Shown piece by piece: positions 20,975 through 32,829 of a stretch of DNA of 64,000 bases. The notes under the pieces are model-generated. The model was not told where the DNA came from. It searched no databases and worked only from the letters and a program-made list of their open reading frames with translations. Origin of the DNA: Amblyomma americanum (Eukaryota; Arthropoda; Arachnida; Ixodida; Ixodidae). The stretch lies in NCBI RefSeq assembly GCF_052857255.1, contig NC_135504.1, positions 135,334,929 to 135,398,928 on the forward strand, written 5' to 3'. Every line of letters starts with the position of its first letter. Position 1 is the stretch's first letter. The translations under genes and the position numbers were made by a program.

Positions 20975-22450
20975 AAAGATCATCCAGAGAAAAGACGACA
21001 GCAATCTCAGAAAACTACTTGCAGCATTCAACAAAGTCATTGAAGAGCATGCATTGGAACTCGCCGAGCAAAATTGGGTAATATCTGTGCAACAAATGAA
21101 TTGGAATATTGGCAGCGCCGGAATGTGTAAACTGCTCCGACATCTATTAGCTCCGGAGAAAACAAAATCGGGGGCTCGACAGCAGCTTCAACTGCTAGTG
21201 CATAAATATGCAGGTCCGACAAAGGAACATATAGCTGAGGTTAGGGATCGCTACCTTAGCTGTTCTGGAGTCCTTGAGTACGCGGGCTCGATAAACCCGG
21301 ACAGTCCCATCACTGCCGGGGAAGTGAGGGCTGAACTCAACAGCCTAAGAACCAAAACGGCTGTCAGCCGAAAAGAACCAACCACTGGATGCTCAGGAAT
21401 CTTGACGACGGTTTCATTGTGAATCTTACAACCTGTATGCAATTATGCTGGGACAAGGGAGAGATACCGCAAGCGTAGAAAGCTGCGAACCTGGTATTCA
21501 TTGCGAAGCCAGGGAAGAAGCTCAGCTTTGAGCATGTCAGACCCATCTCCATCACAACTTGTGTTAGAAAATTGATGGAGCACATAATTCAATCTAGACT
21601 GAATAGAGACATGGAAGATCAAAATAATTATCCCGTGTCCTGATACCGGTGTCTCGCATAACCTGAGTCGATTAGGGGCGTGAAACCCCCCAAACTTTTT
21701 ATCCTGATACATTGATCGGCTTCAGATCAAGCCTATCGGTATTTGATGCCATTGTACACCTGAAGGAGCAGGTAATCGATAAAAAGAGTGTTAATACTGG
21801 GCTCCTTGTGGCACTGGACGTCTCCGAAGCTTTTGATACTGTCACGCACGCAGCCATACTTAAGAACCTTAGCACGCTAAATGTTTTAGTCACGACATAT
21901 AAATACGTAAGGAACTTTCTGTCAAATCGGACTGCGACGATCAGCCTGGGTGGACAATGACTACAAAACATCAGATTGGGGATTAGAGGGACGCCGTAAG
22001 GGTCCATTCTCTCTCCGACCCTGTATAATGTAGCGATGATTGGGTTCCCAAGGCAGCTGAACGGAATCACAAATCTGCATCACACCATATATGCCGACGA
22101 TTTGACGCGGTGGGTGAGCAGGGGTAGCAATGGACAGATTAAAAGCAAACTTCAGAGAGTCGTAGGCTTAATAGAGAAATATCTCGGGCCGATTGAGTTA
22201 GAATACTAGGCAGAAAAATCAGAGGTTCTTTTTCTCCCATCTCAAAAAAAGAAAAGAAACAGCCACCCTTGAAAAATCTGTGATATCACTTTGCGAGTTA
22301 GTGGCAACTCAATTCTTGTGGTAGACAGAATCAAGTTCTAGGTTTGCGGATACAATGAAATGGGTAAAAACACCGAAAATATCATGAGATTTGAACCGAC
22401 TACCAGGCAGACGTACCGGGTACTCAAGGGCATTCCTAACAACCATGCGG
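20975..22450 (+). pseudogene. Linker and reverse transcriptase of the I-clade LINE
   Basis: First part open at 20988-21420: helical linker (HALELAEQNW, LLRHLLAPEKT), then ITAGEVRAELNSL, which leads into RT. RT pieces follow in shifting frames: FIAKPGKK, VRPISITTCVRKLMEHI, LLVALDVSEAFDTVTH (21800-21850), RGTP then a stop then GSILSPTLYN, and YADD at 22090-22101. Motif order matches I-clade RT. The polymerase copies element RNA at the nicked target. At least four stops or shifts. Confidence 0.75.
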
Positions 22451-22469
22451 GAACGAAATAGGCCAATGT

Positions 22470-23740
22470 TTTGAGATTGGTTCTTGCTTTCGTCATATGC
22501 CGAGTGCTATACGTTGCCCCCTATCTTAAACTGTCCAAAGCAGAAAAGGGCAAAATTGAAATCATAATCAAAAAAGAGATCAAAACCGCACTAAGTCTTC
22601 CTCCGAACACTTCGACGTTAGAACTTCTAAACCTAGGTGTCTCCAACACTCTGAATGAGCTCATGGAAGCCGCCGCGCTGTCGCAGCACCAAAGGCTTTT
22701 AAAAACAAAAATTGGAGGAAAATCATGGGGCGTGTGGGGTTCGTGTTCAAAGCAGACAGATAACGTACCAAGAGCAACCAGGGATAGACTCAAAATTCCA
22801 CCGCTGCAAAAGAGCATGCATCCGGTATTTCACCAAGGTAGACGCCAAAATGGCGTTGTGGCCCTAGAGAGAAAATTTTGAGGTAGATCAGATCTGCTCT
22901 ACAAGGACGCTGTCGAAAACGATCTCAAGGCAGCACACACATCAGTAGCGGTTCGTGAGAGTGGAGACCCCGTCTCGTGCTGCACTGTTAAAAACACAAG
23001 TGCAACAATGCAGGAGTTGCCATTGCTCTAGCAGTAAGACGAAACGGTACAAGGGCGATAGTAAGTAACTCTAAGGCAGCCAGTAAGGACTATGATATGG
23101 GTAGAATCTCTGCTGCACCGCCAAAATTCTGGGAGAAGGGCAAGTACATCCACAGCGTATCTCACTGATGTGGTCCCCGGCTCATCAGGGCCTGTGGGGG
23201 AACGAGAAGCCGAACGCGACCGCCCGGGGGCTCACTTTGCGGTCGATCGCCGCTGACGCGCCGCCTCCACACGAGGAGCACCTCCCATCGGGTGACGAAC
23301 GCACATTTCATGAAATAATTTTTCATTTTTAGCTCGGTCGTAAGACCTATTCACGAGCAGATAAACAGCTCAGTATGAAAGAGGAATTCATGTGGAGGAA
23401 ATTGCAAACCGGGGTGATTCCAAACCCTCAACTGTACAGTAAATGGCATCCCGTCTTTAATCCTAGATGTAGGCACTGCAATAGCATTACAGATCTAGTC
23501 CACATTGCCTGGAGCTGCCCTTTCTATAACGACCCGAATAAAAATCTACAATCCTGAGAGGTCTTATTGCTCAAGCACGAAGCAGAAGAACAACGCAAAG
23601 TCATCAGTCCCGACCTGACCGCCGCCGATTCCCAAGGGATTCCAGCCGACAGTTTGGGGACTGAATAGCGGTTTAGGCTATAGCCTTTTCCCCCTTCACT
23701 TTTCGCGGGTGCAAATTAAAGTTACTTCTCTCTCACTCTT
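22470..23740 (+). pseudogene. Thumb, RNase H and 3' end of the I-clade LINE ORF2
   Basis: Open 22471-22881 (LSKAEKGKIEIIIKKEIKTA, thumb-like). A decayed RNase H region follows (~23000-23250), then LQTGVIPNPQ and CRHCNSITDLVHIAWSCP (23440-23520). That is a terminal Cys/His motif seen at the end of I-type proteins. The stop falls at 23555-23557. The 3' UTR ends AATTAAAGTTACTTCTCTCT near 23745. Confidence 0.65.
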
Positions 23741-23765
23741 GGGACTCAAGCGAGGAGCAGTTGAG

Positions 23766-24520
23766 GATGGTAGACTCCCGTGTCTCTAGGCAAGGGGTAG
23801 CGGAAGGGGGAGATGGGGGTTTTGAGTACATGCCCACACCATGTGGAAGATATCACAGCTCTCCCCACAGAGCGCGCATCGCTCATCCCTGCTAGGATCG
23901 TAATGTTTGATGATTGCAGTACATAATAGAGTACCTGTTTGTAGGCGCCTTAAGGTTCGCTCCTTCATCTTACTTAGCCCCTCTGCGAGGGCTGGAAAAG
24001 GCGGTGGTGGTCGATATAATCTGTTATGATTTCCCTGAACCGCAGCAGAGGCTGGTTTGTCTCCTATGCAGAAGAGCTGAGATGAGCAGCTCTGTAAGGA
24101 AGCTCTCGGTCAGCCGCGTCAGCGGCCTCATTATCTCGTAAGCCCTGGTGGCCAGGAGCCAAATGATTCTTATCGGTGTTCGATCAGCGGCAGTCCGTCT
24201 TAAATACAATTGACTAAGAGGGAGATCTCCCCTGTCGAGTAATGATCGCAAGCTTTTGAGGAGTCCGTGATGATTCTCAAATTGGCATGTGCGGCAGCAA
24301 GCGCTATCGCTACTTCCTCGGCTGGCATTGAATTGTGGGCTCGGAAGGAGAGTCCGTCAACGTGCATTTCCTGGTGAAAAACAGCGGCCGAGTAAAATAC
24401 CGTGGGTGATGGCCCTGCTGCGTCTAGATAGTATACACCGGGTCGTGAGCCGTGCTGTCTCTCAATGTTTCTCAATTTTTTGTTTAAAGCAGACAAGGAA
24501 AGGATATAAAAAGTTTCCAA
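23766..24520 (-). pseudogene. RNase H and C-terminus of an I-clade LINE, inverted
   Basis: On -, reads ETFYILSLSALNKKL, then HVDGLSFRAHNSM, EEVAIALAAAHAN and IITDSSKA (RNase H steps). IRIIWLLATRA follows, and a terminal LRRLQTGTLLC...CALCGESCDIFHMVWAC. It meets the tail of the + strand LINE almost head-on at ~23750-23766. A mirrored copy lies at 50507-51235. Confidence 0.7.
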
Positions 24521-25132
24521 GGAATGGTCAATCAGGAGGAACAGGTAAAATTCTTAGAAAATTTGGTTGCCTCTATTGTGATTCACATTGTCGTAAGGAA
24601 CAGGAGCTTTAATGCTCTTGTGACTGTAAACTGGATGTGATTGAGAAAATCACTGACCTGGACGCACCTCTAGCCATGTGTTTGGAACTTGGTTATGCAG
24701 ACGTCTTTTTGGGCCGAACTTTGTATATCATCAGAAGAGTAATAGAACTTCTACTATTCATAAATACCGGCAGCATTGCTAAACAAAACCGATCAACGGC
24801 TTTATATATTATTTTATATAAGATCAAGAAAGGAACCTTGCTAGGTTAGCGGAAAGAATCCTGTGCAAGCTGAAGCTAATGGCGGCACCTCATCCTCAGG
24901 GGCAGCAGGAAGAAGCACGAAGGAAGGTGCGTCGAAGGAAAGCCTTTAGCGCGGTGTTGCTGGTATTGCCACTGATGTGTGGTTAACATGTTAAATAAGT
25001 ACACAATTGTTTTGAATCTTAAATGCTGGAGACACTGGAGGGCAGTTGAGAAGCATCCGTCTGATTCGACGCCTTCCCGCGAAACATCTCCAGCGTCCTC
25101 CACAAGGAGTAATACATATGAGTTGACGGTAA
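24521..25132. other. No gene recognised
   Basis: Part of the inverted-repeat arm. It contains weak frames only, and is repeated inverted around 49600-50480. Confidence 0.35.
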
Positions 25133-25199
25133 GTTGCGTAGTCGTTAGCACGATCGGCTGCTGATAGGAAAGATGTTGGTTCGAATCCAATTGTGCACA
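25133..25199 (+). repeat. tRNA-derived sequence with intact B box
   Basis: Contains GTCGTTAGCACGATCGG (A-box-like) and GGTTCGAATCC (perfect B box). It lacks a good acceptor stem, so it is a SINE head or tRNA-derived repeat rather than a tRNA gene. Inverted copy at 49513-49582. Confidence 0.5.
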
Positions 25200-25369
25200 A
25201 AGATTTTTGTTGTCGATTTAAAGAGCGTATTGAACTGAAGGATGGTATGACGTCACTTCTGTTTTCGTGACTTCAGGTTGGCGATAATGGAATCAACAGG
25301 ATCTTGACCGGGGGTATGAGCCATAAAAGGCTTTCGCCTTAAAATCCCCCTCTTCCAACCTAGTGCAGC

Positions 25370-25735
25370 ATTGCAGGATTGCAAACATCAAAATGACGAC
25401 CCTTACCTGCCTGCTTTTCATAACAAAGAGATCCTTTACTAAAGCAGCAACCAGTTAGGCAGGGATATCTGCGAAGCTTATTGCATCGCTAAGAACACGG
25501 ACACGTATGTGGCGATATCATCCGTGGCTTTACATGAAAATGAGATACCCTTCCTCGATAAGAGGCTTCCATCCTCAGTATAATCTTCGATGTGTTTTTT
25601 GTTTCGTTTCGTACGTTTTTCACCTTATTTACTTCATATGTTCTCCAATAAAATTGAGTTGCTAATCAGCGCCCGCGTCATCTCCTCTATGCTAGGTCCG
25701 TTGTCCGTTTTACTCTGGTCCATCATATGAATTAT
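25370..25735 (+). pseudogene. 3' end of a Penelope-like element (end of the GIY-YIG part and 3' UTR)
   Basis: The + frame reads SSNQLGRDICEAYCIAKNTD and YVAISSVALHENEIPFL to a stop at ~25578, with one earlier stop. This matches, from memory, the end of tick Penelope-like proteins, downstream of the GIY-YIG core. The 3' UTR has CAATAAAATTGAGTTG and GTCCGTTGTCCGTTTT, also usual for the group. A mirror copy is at 48985-49345. Confidence 0.6.
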
Positions 25736-25739
25736 GAGA

Positions 25740-26440
25740 ATTTTTATTGCTCTTTGTTGAGGATGTCTCGGTTCTTGAAAACTCTTGGTTATTCGACACC
25801 GGATTCACCGCATAGCAGATGAGTTGTTAAAGGTGCACCTCTTGAAAGCACTTTGTGCAAGTGCTCTAAGCACTTTAGCACCATATAACTGTGAGTAATA
25901 AAATGTGTTTTTTTTCTCCACAACAAAATCAGTTGGGAGGTAGCGCTCGCTTCTGTCGTCTTCTCTTTTTCCTTCTCATTTGCGCAGTACCGCCCAAAAC
26001 AAACTCTTGCCAAGTTTCCCACGTATCCGTCCTTCTTAATATGAAGATTCGAACCAAGTTCAGCTTTCTTGAACATAGCTTCTAATCGTGCGCCATCCGT
26101 ACAATATTTTAAGATAGTATTATGAACATATACTGATGCGAATGGAATTTCCTCTGTGTAGTGAAACCTTCAATTGAAAGTTTGTAATCCGCTGGCAGCA
26201 AGAACTTAAGACTCCTATAGAAAGCCAGTGGGGTGCATCTTGCTCTCATAAATTGCACTCATAAATAACTCCCGTTGAAGAAATCTGTTCGTCCAGAATT
26301 TCTGTCTGCGCATCTGCTTTCAACACTGGCCCCGATCGATGAGGTAAGCACTCCTTTTTTTAATGATTCATTTGTCTAAAATTATTTTTTCCCTGTATTG
26401 AAAATATCGGGATTAAAAGACAAGCTCTCCAAGCTTTTTG
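25740..26440. other. Arm sequence with a shared short frame (25789-26076 -)
   Basis: The - frame at 25789-26076 begins MFKKAELGSNLHIKKDGY and its start is kept in the mirror arm near 48617 (+). No family recognised. Confidence 0.25.
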
Positions 26441-26447
26441 AAATTTT

Positions 26448-26968
26448 TTACCTAGACATTTTTTTCTCACCAAAAGAAGCATAATATGCCGTGTGTCCTT
26501 CATCAAAGTGATGAAGGACGGCGGGCAGAGCAAACATATCATCTTGCATTGTTTGCTCCATGAAGATGCTGTTTGTTCGGCATGTACCCCAGCCAGTTGA
26601 GCTCAGAGAAGTCAAATAACTGTGCAATCGCAGGTGCGAAGGAGGCATTGCGGACGAGTGAAGTTTCGCGTGCGGAGGCGATACAAAAGTACAGAACAAA
26701 AGCAATGTTACTGACTAAAGAGGAGTACTTAAACTACTCGATGGGCTGCGTATGAGGAACTTGTATCCTCAATTAATTCTTCTGCGTCTCTAAGTGCCAC
26801 CTCAAGCCCAACATCAGCGGACAGAAATTTAGCAGATTGGAATATTGTAAAATACTGTAGCGTAAATATCGAATGAAATGGTATTTTCTTCTCATATATA
26901 GCAACATCATTCTTGTCAAGTGATTCCATCGATCGCATGGAGTACTTAAGACTACCATAAAAAACCAA
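26448..26968 (-). pseudogene. Unassigned reading-frame remnant shared by both arms
   Basis: Two neighbouring - frames, 26729-26968 (ending VALRDAEELIEDTSSS) and 26448-26705 (DMFALPAVLHHFDEGHTAYY), are both kept at protein level in the mirror arm (47650-48163 +). The amino-acid likeness is high and the frames are broken between them by stops, so this looks like one decayed gene. I do not recognise it. Confidence 0.35.
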
Positions 26969-27120
26969 TGGGTATTGCTTTTGACGAAATCAAAAACGTT
27001 AATAGAAACAAGTACAAGGCTGCCGTCTGCTTATCTGCAGATATTTTGATTGTTATGCTGAAGTCTGACATTACATGAAAAAAATTGCGTTCTTAAATTG
27101 TTCGCGATCAAAAAAGCGTT

Positions 27121-27318
27121 TTGAACAGGATTGTTGGATATCTCTTCAGCATTATCATGTCGAGTCTGACGATCAACGCTCTGTTTGTGGATAATGCATT
27201 TGCTTTGTCTTGTTGGAAACAAGTTGTGGTTGCCGTGCAGAACCACGCACTCGACACGGCTAATGAAAGGGACGGAGAAAACAACTCATTGAATGATGGG
27301 CCATGCTCGCAGCGTTGA
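27121..27318 (+). pseudogene. Short frame conserved in both arms, unassigned
   Basis: NRIVGYLFSI...FVDNAFALSC...QNHALDTANER is open for 65 codons here. The mirror at 47295-47516 (-) is open over the same stretch with about a dozen replacements and no shift. No family recognised; it could be coding or chance. Confidence 0.3.
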
Positions 27319-27657
27319 ATCACAGCGCCCAATAATGATGTGTTTCAAGACACGTCTGATGAGAGAGAAGCGTCGTTCTGAATAGAGCTGTCTTCTTGGG
27401 AAACCTGCTTTTTTCTTGAAAATAACTTTTCTCTTGTGATCCTGGAACAAAACGAAAGAGAAAAAAATATGGAGAAAATTATGTGAAAGCCCCACAACCA
27501 AATTTCTGCGCGTATGGGCGCCGTTAAATATTAACAAAAATACCAGCAGTGAACAAAGTTCATCACCTGATTCGGTATACGCGGCGCCTCTGGCTCGACG
27601 AAAACAACAAAATCGAATATTTCAATTGTCTCGCGGGGGTTCTGACCGAGCGCCAGT

Positions 27658-27905
27658 CGTATATAAGGGCTTCTAACCCGCGTTAAAATCTGCACAGTGT
27701 GGTTGGCAGCGACTGCTTCACGCCCACTGCGAGAGTTCTCATTATGGCATTAGCTATGCTCTGTCAATGGAGTTCCAACTCCAGTTATGAACGAAAAAAA
27801 AAGTTTAAAATTAGCAAATGCGGATCTTGTCTGCAAAAAGAAAACGAATTTGTTCAATCTCTGAGTGCACCGCAGGATCCGACGTGCAGCAACCGCGGTG
27901 TATGA
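27658..27905 (+). other. TATA-like box and short CxxC frame, unassigned
   Basis: GTATATAAGGGC at ~27658 is followed after about 75 bases by ATG GCA (27744) and a frame with CGSCLQKENEF and LSAPQDP ending at 27905. In the mirror arm (46780-46960 -) the CxxC part is kept but the first ATG frame has a stop. A small gene or a promoter remnant are both possible. Confidence 0.25.
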
Positions 27906-28519
27906 ATATAATAAGTTCTTTCAGCGTGGAAACAACTCAACCGGCAGCGTATGTAATGACACACCCTAGCGGCGGAGCTCGTGCAGGCAGCCAGTCAGCC
28001 CAAATGCAGAAGTGCGGCTAGGGTATACGATTGGGCTATGTGCCGCAAATTACACCCATACATCTTAAACCGGATGAGGCAATTGCGCTGATGTCGCAAT
28101 AGAGGTCCTCGATTTACGTGGCAAGCTACAAAGGGATGAAACTTTTTGCGACACTTTAGCCCCGTCTTTAAGGGCATGGTGCGACAGCGTTAATTAGTGC
28201 CGTCAGCAGCTGTCCTTGCCAAAACAGACGCGGACATTGTGCGGACATTGGGCTTTCCTAGTTTCTCTATCAAGACCTTCGAGGACATGGAGGAAAAAAA
28301 GGTCTGAAGAGAGGAGCTTACGTCATATTTTCTGAAGTCGCTCCCCACTGCCTCCCCCCCCCTTACGCAGTCTGGGTGCGCTTGCGCATGCGCAGCCGAC
28401 AATGTAGCAGACGATAACTCGCAACTTGATGGCTGCTGTGTTTCTACCTCTTCCTGCAACCTAAACGTGAATTCTAAACGAGAACGTGAACAAGACGTTT
28501 TAGAAATATTTGCGATAAA

Positions 28520-28762
28520 TGCCGCCCCATAGACGTATTTCACACGTGTATATTTTGGCACTAAACGTGCATAGTCGCTTGTAGTTGTTTCCAGACGTTT
28601 TAAAGACATTATGTGTTTCGTGGTAGCGGTCACTGGGTTTCTCTAACGTGCGGTGGCTTCGCAGATCAAATTTGTAATTTTCCATTTCGCGGCCGGAATC
28701 GAACCCGTAGCCTTCGGTTCAGTAGCCGAGTGCCACAGCCACTAATCTAGCTATCATGCCGG
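28520..28762 (-). repeat. tRNA-headed SINE, inverted
   Basis: On -, the head starts CCGGCATGATAGCTAG and carries GGGTTCGATTCCGGCCGCG (B box). It continues into a body with AAACACATAATG and AACGTCTGGAAACAACTAC. Mirror copy at 43495-43740. Confidence 0.6.
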
Positions 28763-28769
28763 ATATTAT

Positions 28770-30488
28770 TTTGTATTTGCTTTCTGAGAGAACGAATGCT
28801 TCCGAAATGTATTGTTGCGCAAACTTTTTGAATTGTTGCACTTATATTGCACTTATATTGCTCCAGTTAGGTTTCTTTCTTGCCTCGTAGACTGGGTGCC
28901 AATTTCACCTTGCATAGCGCAGACTGCTTTCAGTAGCTGACCATACGAGGCAGCACATCACATTCTGGGTAAAAAGAAAAGTGAAAGGTATGTATTTTGA
29001 AAGAAAAACGCGGCTTATGCGACTCCCGGACCGGTTCGAAACGGTTCAATTGAGTCGTTCCGGTTGCGCACAAAATGACTGGATTCGGCACTGGTTCGAC
29101 ACCAGGTCTGCACAGAACACACTTCTGGACTTCGCTGTATTGATGCACGGCACGGTAGAACTCAAGAGGTGTATTGTGGGAGTGGTTCTCATCTACACAC
29201 ATGCGCAAACCTTATATGCAAGCAACCGACCGCGACTTTAATTTAGCGCAAAATCGCATGCAGCTTGATTCTCATGTGGCGCTTAGATACCTGAAAAGAT
29301 AACCTCCTCGCTACTCCTGAGGGCAGAGTAGGCTCAACAGTGTCACTCCCAACGCTCTCAGTCATCGTTAACGCGCTGCCGTATCTCACTTTAATTTCAC
29401 TGGAGAGCTAGCGCCACCTCTATCCCGTCCTGTGAACTTTCATTGCCGCTGCTGTCTAAAAAGTTTGTAACCGCAAAGCTTCGTTTCGTGTATGTTTCGT
29501 GAGTGCCTTGTGTACACGCGAGGAACGAAAACGCAGGGTTTGGAGAGAATATTTTGCAAACCGGTGCGACGAAGCTAAGCGCGTGCTTTTCAGATCAATT
29601 GGAAGCGATACACAGGCTCAATACGTGAGTAATGTGCAGCTCTGCTATGGTGCTGTGTTAGGACCCGTCTTCGTGGATGTCGTAAAAGTACATGCGCAGA
29701 GAAATGTCAGCATATTTCCGGATCTCATGGTGTCGCGCAGGGCACTGCATGTCAGACTTTTTTGCTGCTGCTGCTTGAGTTTGCATTTGCCTCCGCTTGG
29801 GATAACGGACTCTGCCTGGCAGCTAGTGCTTTGTTTCATGTTCTTAGATTACGGCGCCGAACCTGCTATATCTGTGCAATTCAAATTTTTGCGACCTAGT
29901 TCTCAGCATTGAGGCTGGATACTGAATTTAGAAGCGCAATTGTTTATTGAAGACTTTACGTTGGTTCTATGGATGGGCAGAGCGTGGACGGATGCAGTGC
30001 AGCGTCTTCGTTCTGCCGAATTTCTCTCCATCGAAAATGGCCTCTCTCGAAGCATGGTACTTTGGAAGCGGGAATTTTCGCAACGGGCTTCTAGCTCATC
30101 GCCTGCGTGATGCCGAGGCTTCAAGAGTTGAGAGGTTCAGAGTTCGAATGCGGGCGCACCTCGTAATCGCGACGTCTCTGCGCAGGAGCGTCAGATATCC
30201 TGGGCCGCGTGTCTCTCAGTCATAGTAGAATGAATGAGCAGCTGACAGAAGCATAAGCGAACTGTGCTAGTTATTCACGATATATAAGGTCGATCAGTTC
30301 GAAGGTTTCCTTCATACTGGCGACAGCAGTTACGTATAAACAGGTCACAGTTAGTGATAACTGCATTACATGACGTAATATCGAAGGTAGGATTCGCGGA
30401 GCAGCGCCTTCCGCCGGCTGGCCCCGTAAAAAACCTGAGGCACTCCTCATCTTAGAACTGGTAACCACCGAGCTCGTGGTCTCATTGC
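28770..30488. other. Inner part of the left arm, no gene recognised
   Basis: Shared with 41596-43490 in reverse. Frames such as 28930-29208 (-) are preserved only roughly, with differences spread over all codon positions as far as I can see. Confidence 0.35.
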
Positions 30489-31485
30489 CTTCGTCTTCCT
30501 CTCTTAGGTGTCCGACTTAAGCTCGCATGTTAACACTTAGTTCGGTCTAGGCGTCTGGATATAATGGGAGGTGCCGTGCACAGGTTTTTGTTTTGAAAAC
30601 TGCCAGAGATACTTATGTGCGGTCTGTGTAGGTGGTTTATACAGTGTTAGCTGTATATACTAAATCTAAGCTGTGGGACTAGCGCGTCATCTATCGGCAG
30701 GCGGGCGAAGTGGTGGGGAGCAAGAACTCGAGAAAGTTCGAAACGACGCAACGATTGACGTTTTGTCATGTAATCCTGATATAACGCAGCCTAACATTTA
30801 TTAAATTCCGTTTCATCGTGTGCTGCAACGCTCACAACACTAAGATTGTAAAGACGCTCGAACAGCACCTGCGAAAAAAATTTTGCCCGTTACTTTCAGC
30901 AGCAGTGACCGTAGCGCATGTATCCTGATTCATATTTCTAAGTTACGGATCTACCAAATTACACAGTCGTTTAAAACTGTTGTAAATGAATATCTCGCTG
31001 CGAGGAAGAAAGGCACGATGCATGCGTGTTTGTATTTCACTCCGGCCTGACTGAAGATCAAAGCGGCCATTATACACACGAAAGGCGTGTGTAATTATAC
31101 GTTTAATTAATAAAGCTTAACCAGACAAATTTTAATTTTAAATTTTGATGAAGGGGGAAGCAAGTTTATATTGCAAAACTGAAGACCGCCAGCATCTAAG
31201 TTGATCCACGTTTTTAAATTTCCTTATTCGTAGATGTGGTTCGAAATGTCGAACGTTCTCATTTCGAAGCTCACTGAGCCCGCTTTTCCGCATGGCGATT
31301 TATAAAATGGCTTCGCTGTCTGTTGTATCAACGCTGATACGAATGCAGCTTACTCTGCATCATTAAACACCGAAATGGCGTCTGTATTTGATCCATTGCA
31401 AATACGTGCGACTTCATTTTATCAATGATGTCACGCGTGAATGCGGGAGATCACTGATCACAGGAGACAGCGGTGCACTTCGACA
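30489..31485. other. Spacer sequence, nothing recognised
   Basis: AT-rich, no long frame, no family recognised. Confidence 0.4.
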
Positions 31486-32820
31486 AACGTCTTGAGCACA
31501 GCTCCAGATCGCCTCTTCGAATTCTTCTTTTTGAGGTGGCGCGTGCCTCAGGTTAGCGCTAAGCGAACAAGCGGAATCCACCGTGTTACTGGCCCCCGGA
31601 AAGAAAGAGCATCGTCCTGATGCGTTGCCTGCATGTTTTTAAAAAAAGTTCACTAGGGGAAGCATGATGTGCGCGCGAAAGTCCAGCTGTACCGCTACCG
31701 CTAGTAGTAAGGTTTGAGACGGACAACTTGTACCGGCCCACGGTGCAGGGATCGCCGAGACTTCTTAAAGCCGTCAGGAACGACCTCATAGTTGAGATCT
31801 CCAACTGGCCTGATCACTTTGTAGGGTCCAAAATATCAGCAGAGGGGCTTCTCGCTAAGTCCGCTTCGGTGAATGGGAAACCAGACACACGGTCTCCTGC
31901 TTTGTACCCTGCATCACGGCATCGGAGATTATACTGTTGGGCATCTCGGCATTGTTAGCCGAGAATCCACCCTCTGGCCAGCTAACGAGCATCTTCAGCG
32001 AGGTGCAGGGAGGTGTGAAGATCCGCATTCGGGTCGATGTCGTCCACATGCGGTAACATGGCGTCCAGCACCGTGGTTACATCAGGGGCCGTAAGCGAGA
32101 CGGAAGGGTGGCATGTTTGTCGTTTCCTGTACGGCCGTATTTTATGTGAAGGGGGCGTATGGGAGCACATCGTCCCAGGTTCTGTGCTGAACATCAACAT
32201 ACATTGAGAGAATGTCACCTAGCGTTTTGTTTAATCGTTCCGTTAAACCGTTCGTCTGAGGGTGGTAGCATGTCATCTGTCGGTTGTCTATATGACTGTG
32301 GCATAAAATATGCTAAAGGAGGTCAGCCATGAATGCAGTAACCCTGTCAGTGATTGGGATCTCCGGTGCACCATGACGCAAAACGATCTGATGGATAAAA
32401 ATTTTGCCACGTCAAGGACTGTGGCGCTTGGCAGAGCTGATGTTTCCGCGTATCGTGTGAGGTAGTCAGTTGCAACGATGATCCACTTGTTTCCCGAATG
32501 AGAAAGAGGGAATGTGTCCAGCATGTCCATCCCGATCTGCTGGAAAGGCCGCGATGGTGGTGCTATAGGCTTCAAGAATTCAGCTTTTTTTTGTTGAAGG
32601 CACTTTGCGACACTGAGAGCCTCGGCACGTTCTGACGTAGTGTGCAATGTCCGACTTAAGGCAGGGCCAGTAATACTTCTCTTTGATCCTTGCAAGCGTG
32701 CGGGCCTCGACTAACATCTTGACCAAAGCTCTAGATCGCTTCTACGTCTTCTTCTTCTTGTTCTTTTTGAGGCGGCGCGTGCTTCAGGTCATCGCTAAGC
32801 TAACATGCGGAATGCACCGT
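31486..32820 (-). mobile_element. Internally deleted gypsy element with LTR-like ends
   Basis: About 100-bp direct repeats at 31486-31590 and 32710-32820 share GAGGYGGCGCGTGC, CAGGTYAKCGCTAAGC and GCGGAATSCACCG. Between them lies only an integrase C-terminal portion on -. The repeats look like LTR remnants flanking a shortened interior. Confidence 0.5.
31700..32695 (-). pseudogene. Ty3/gypsy integrase fragment
   Basis: On -: FQQIGMDMLDTFPLSHSG, KWIIVATDYLTRYAET (integrase core, first Asp), decayed second half, then LDAMLPHVDD, a GDRVCLVS step and VVRLKPYY before a stop near 31703. It is related to, but clearly different from, the young element at 8404-13496. Several shifts and stops. Confidence 0.7.
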
Positions 32821-32829
32821 TTCAATATG

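Larger units (their letters stand above)
15670..23740 (+). mobile_element. I-clade LINE on +, long but decayed, interrupted by an LTR element
   Basis: A single LINE can be followed in order: 5' leader (~15670), ORF1 (15908-17560), endonuclease (17580-18434), a break filled by another element (18435-20974), linker and RT (20975-22450), RNase H and a terminal zinc-like motif (22470-23560), then a 3' UTR ending AATTAAAG and a CT-rich tail near 23740. Many stops and frameshifts make it inactive. Part of the endonuclease (17230-18267) is also present at 53985-55001 and, inverted, at 60222-61230. Confidence 0.78.
23766..30488. repeat. Left arm of the large inverted repeat
   Basis: The arm reappears inverted at 41596-51250. 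Matching pairs include 24200-24520/50507-50840, 25370-25578/49137-49345, 26448-26705/47912-48163, 27121-27318/47295-47516, 28930-29208/42866-43117 and 30260-30488/41596-41830. By eye, stretches range from about 80 to 94 percent identical. Part of 18291-18580 matches 51270-51576 in the same inverted sense. The inner edge is sharp: CTCGTGGTCTCATTGC at 30488 against its complement at 41596. Confidence 0.85.

Noticed and set aside
29499..29912. A 137-codon gene on +
   Set aside because: The mirror arm (around 42200-42560) does not keep the frame and composition is unremarkable.
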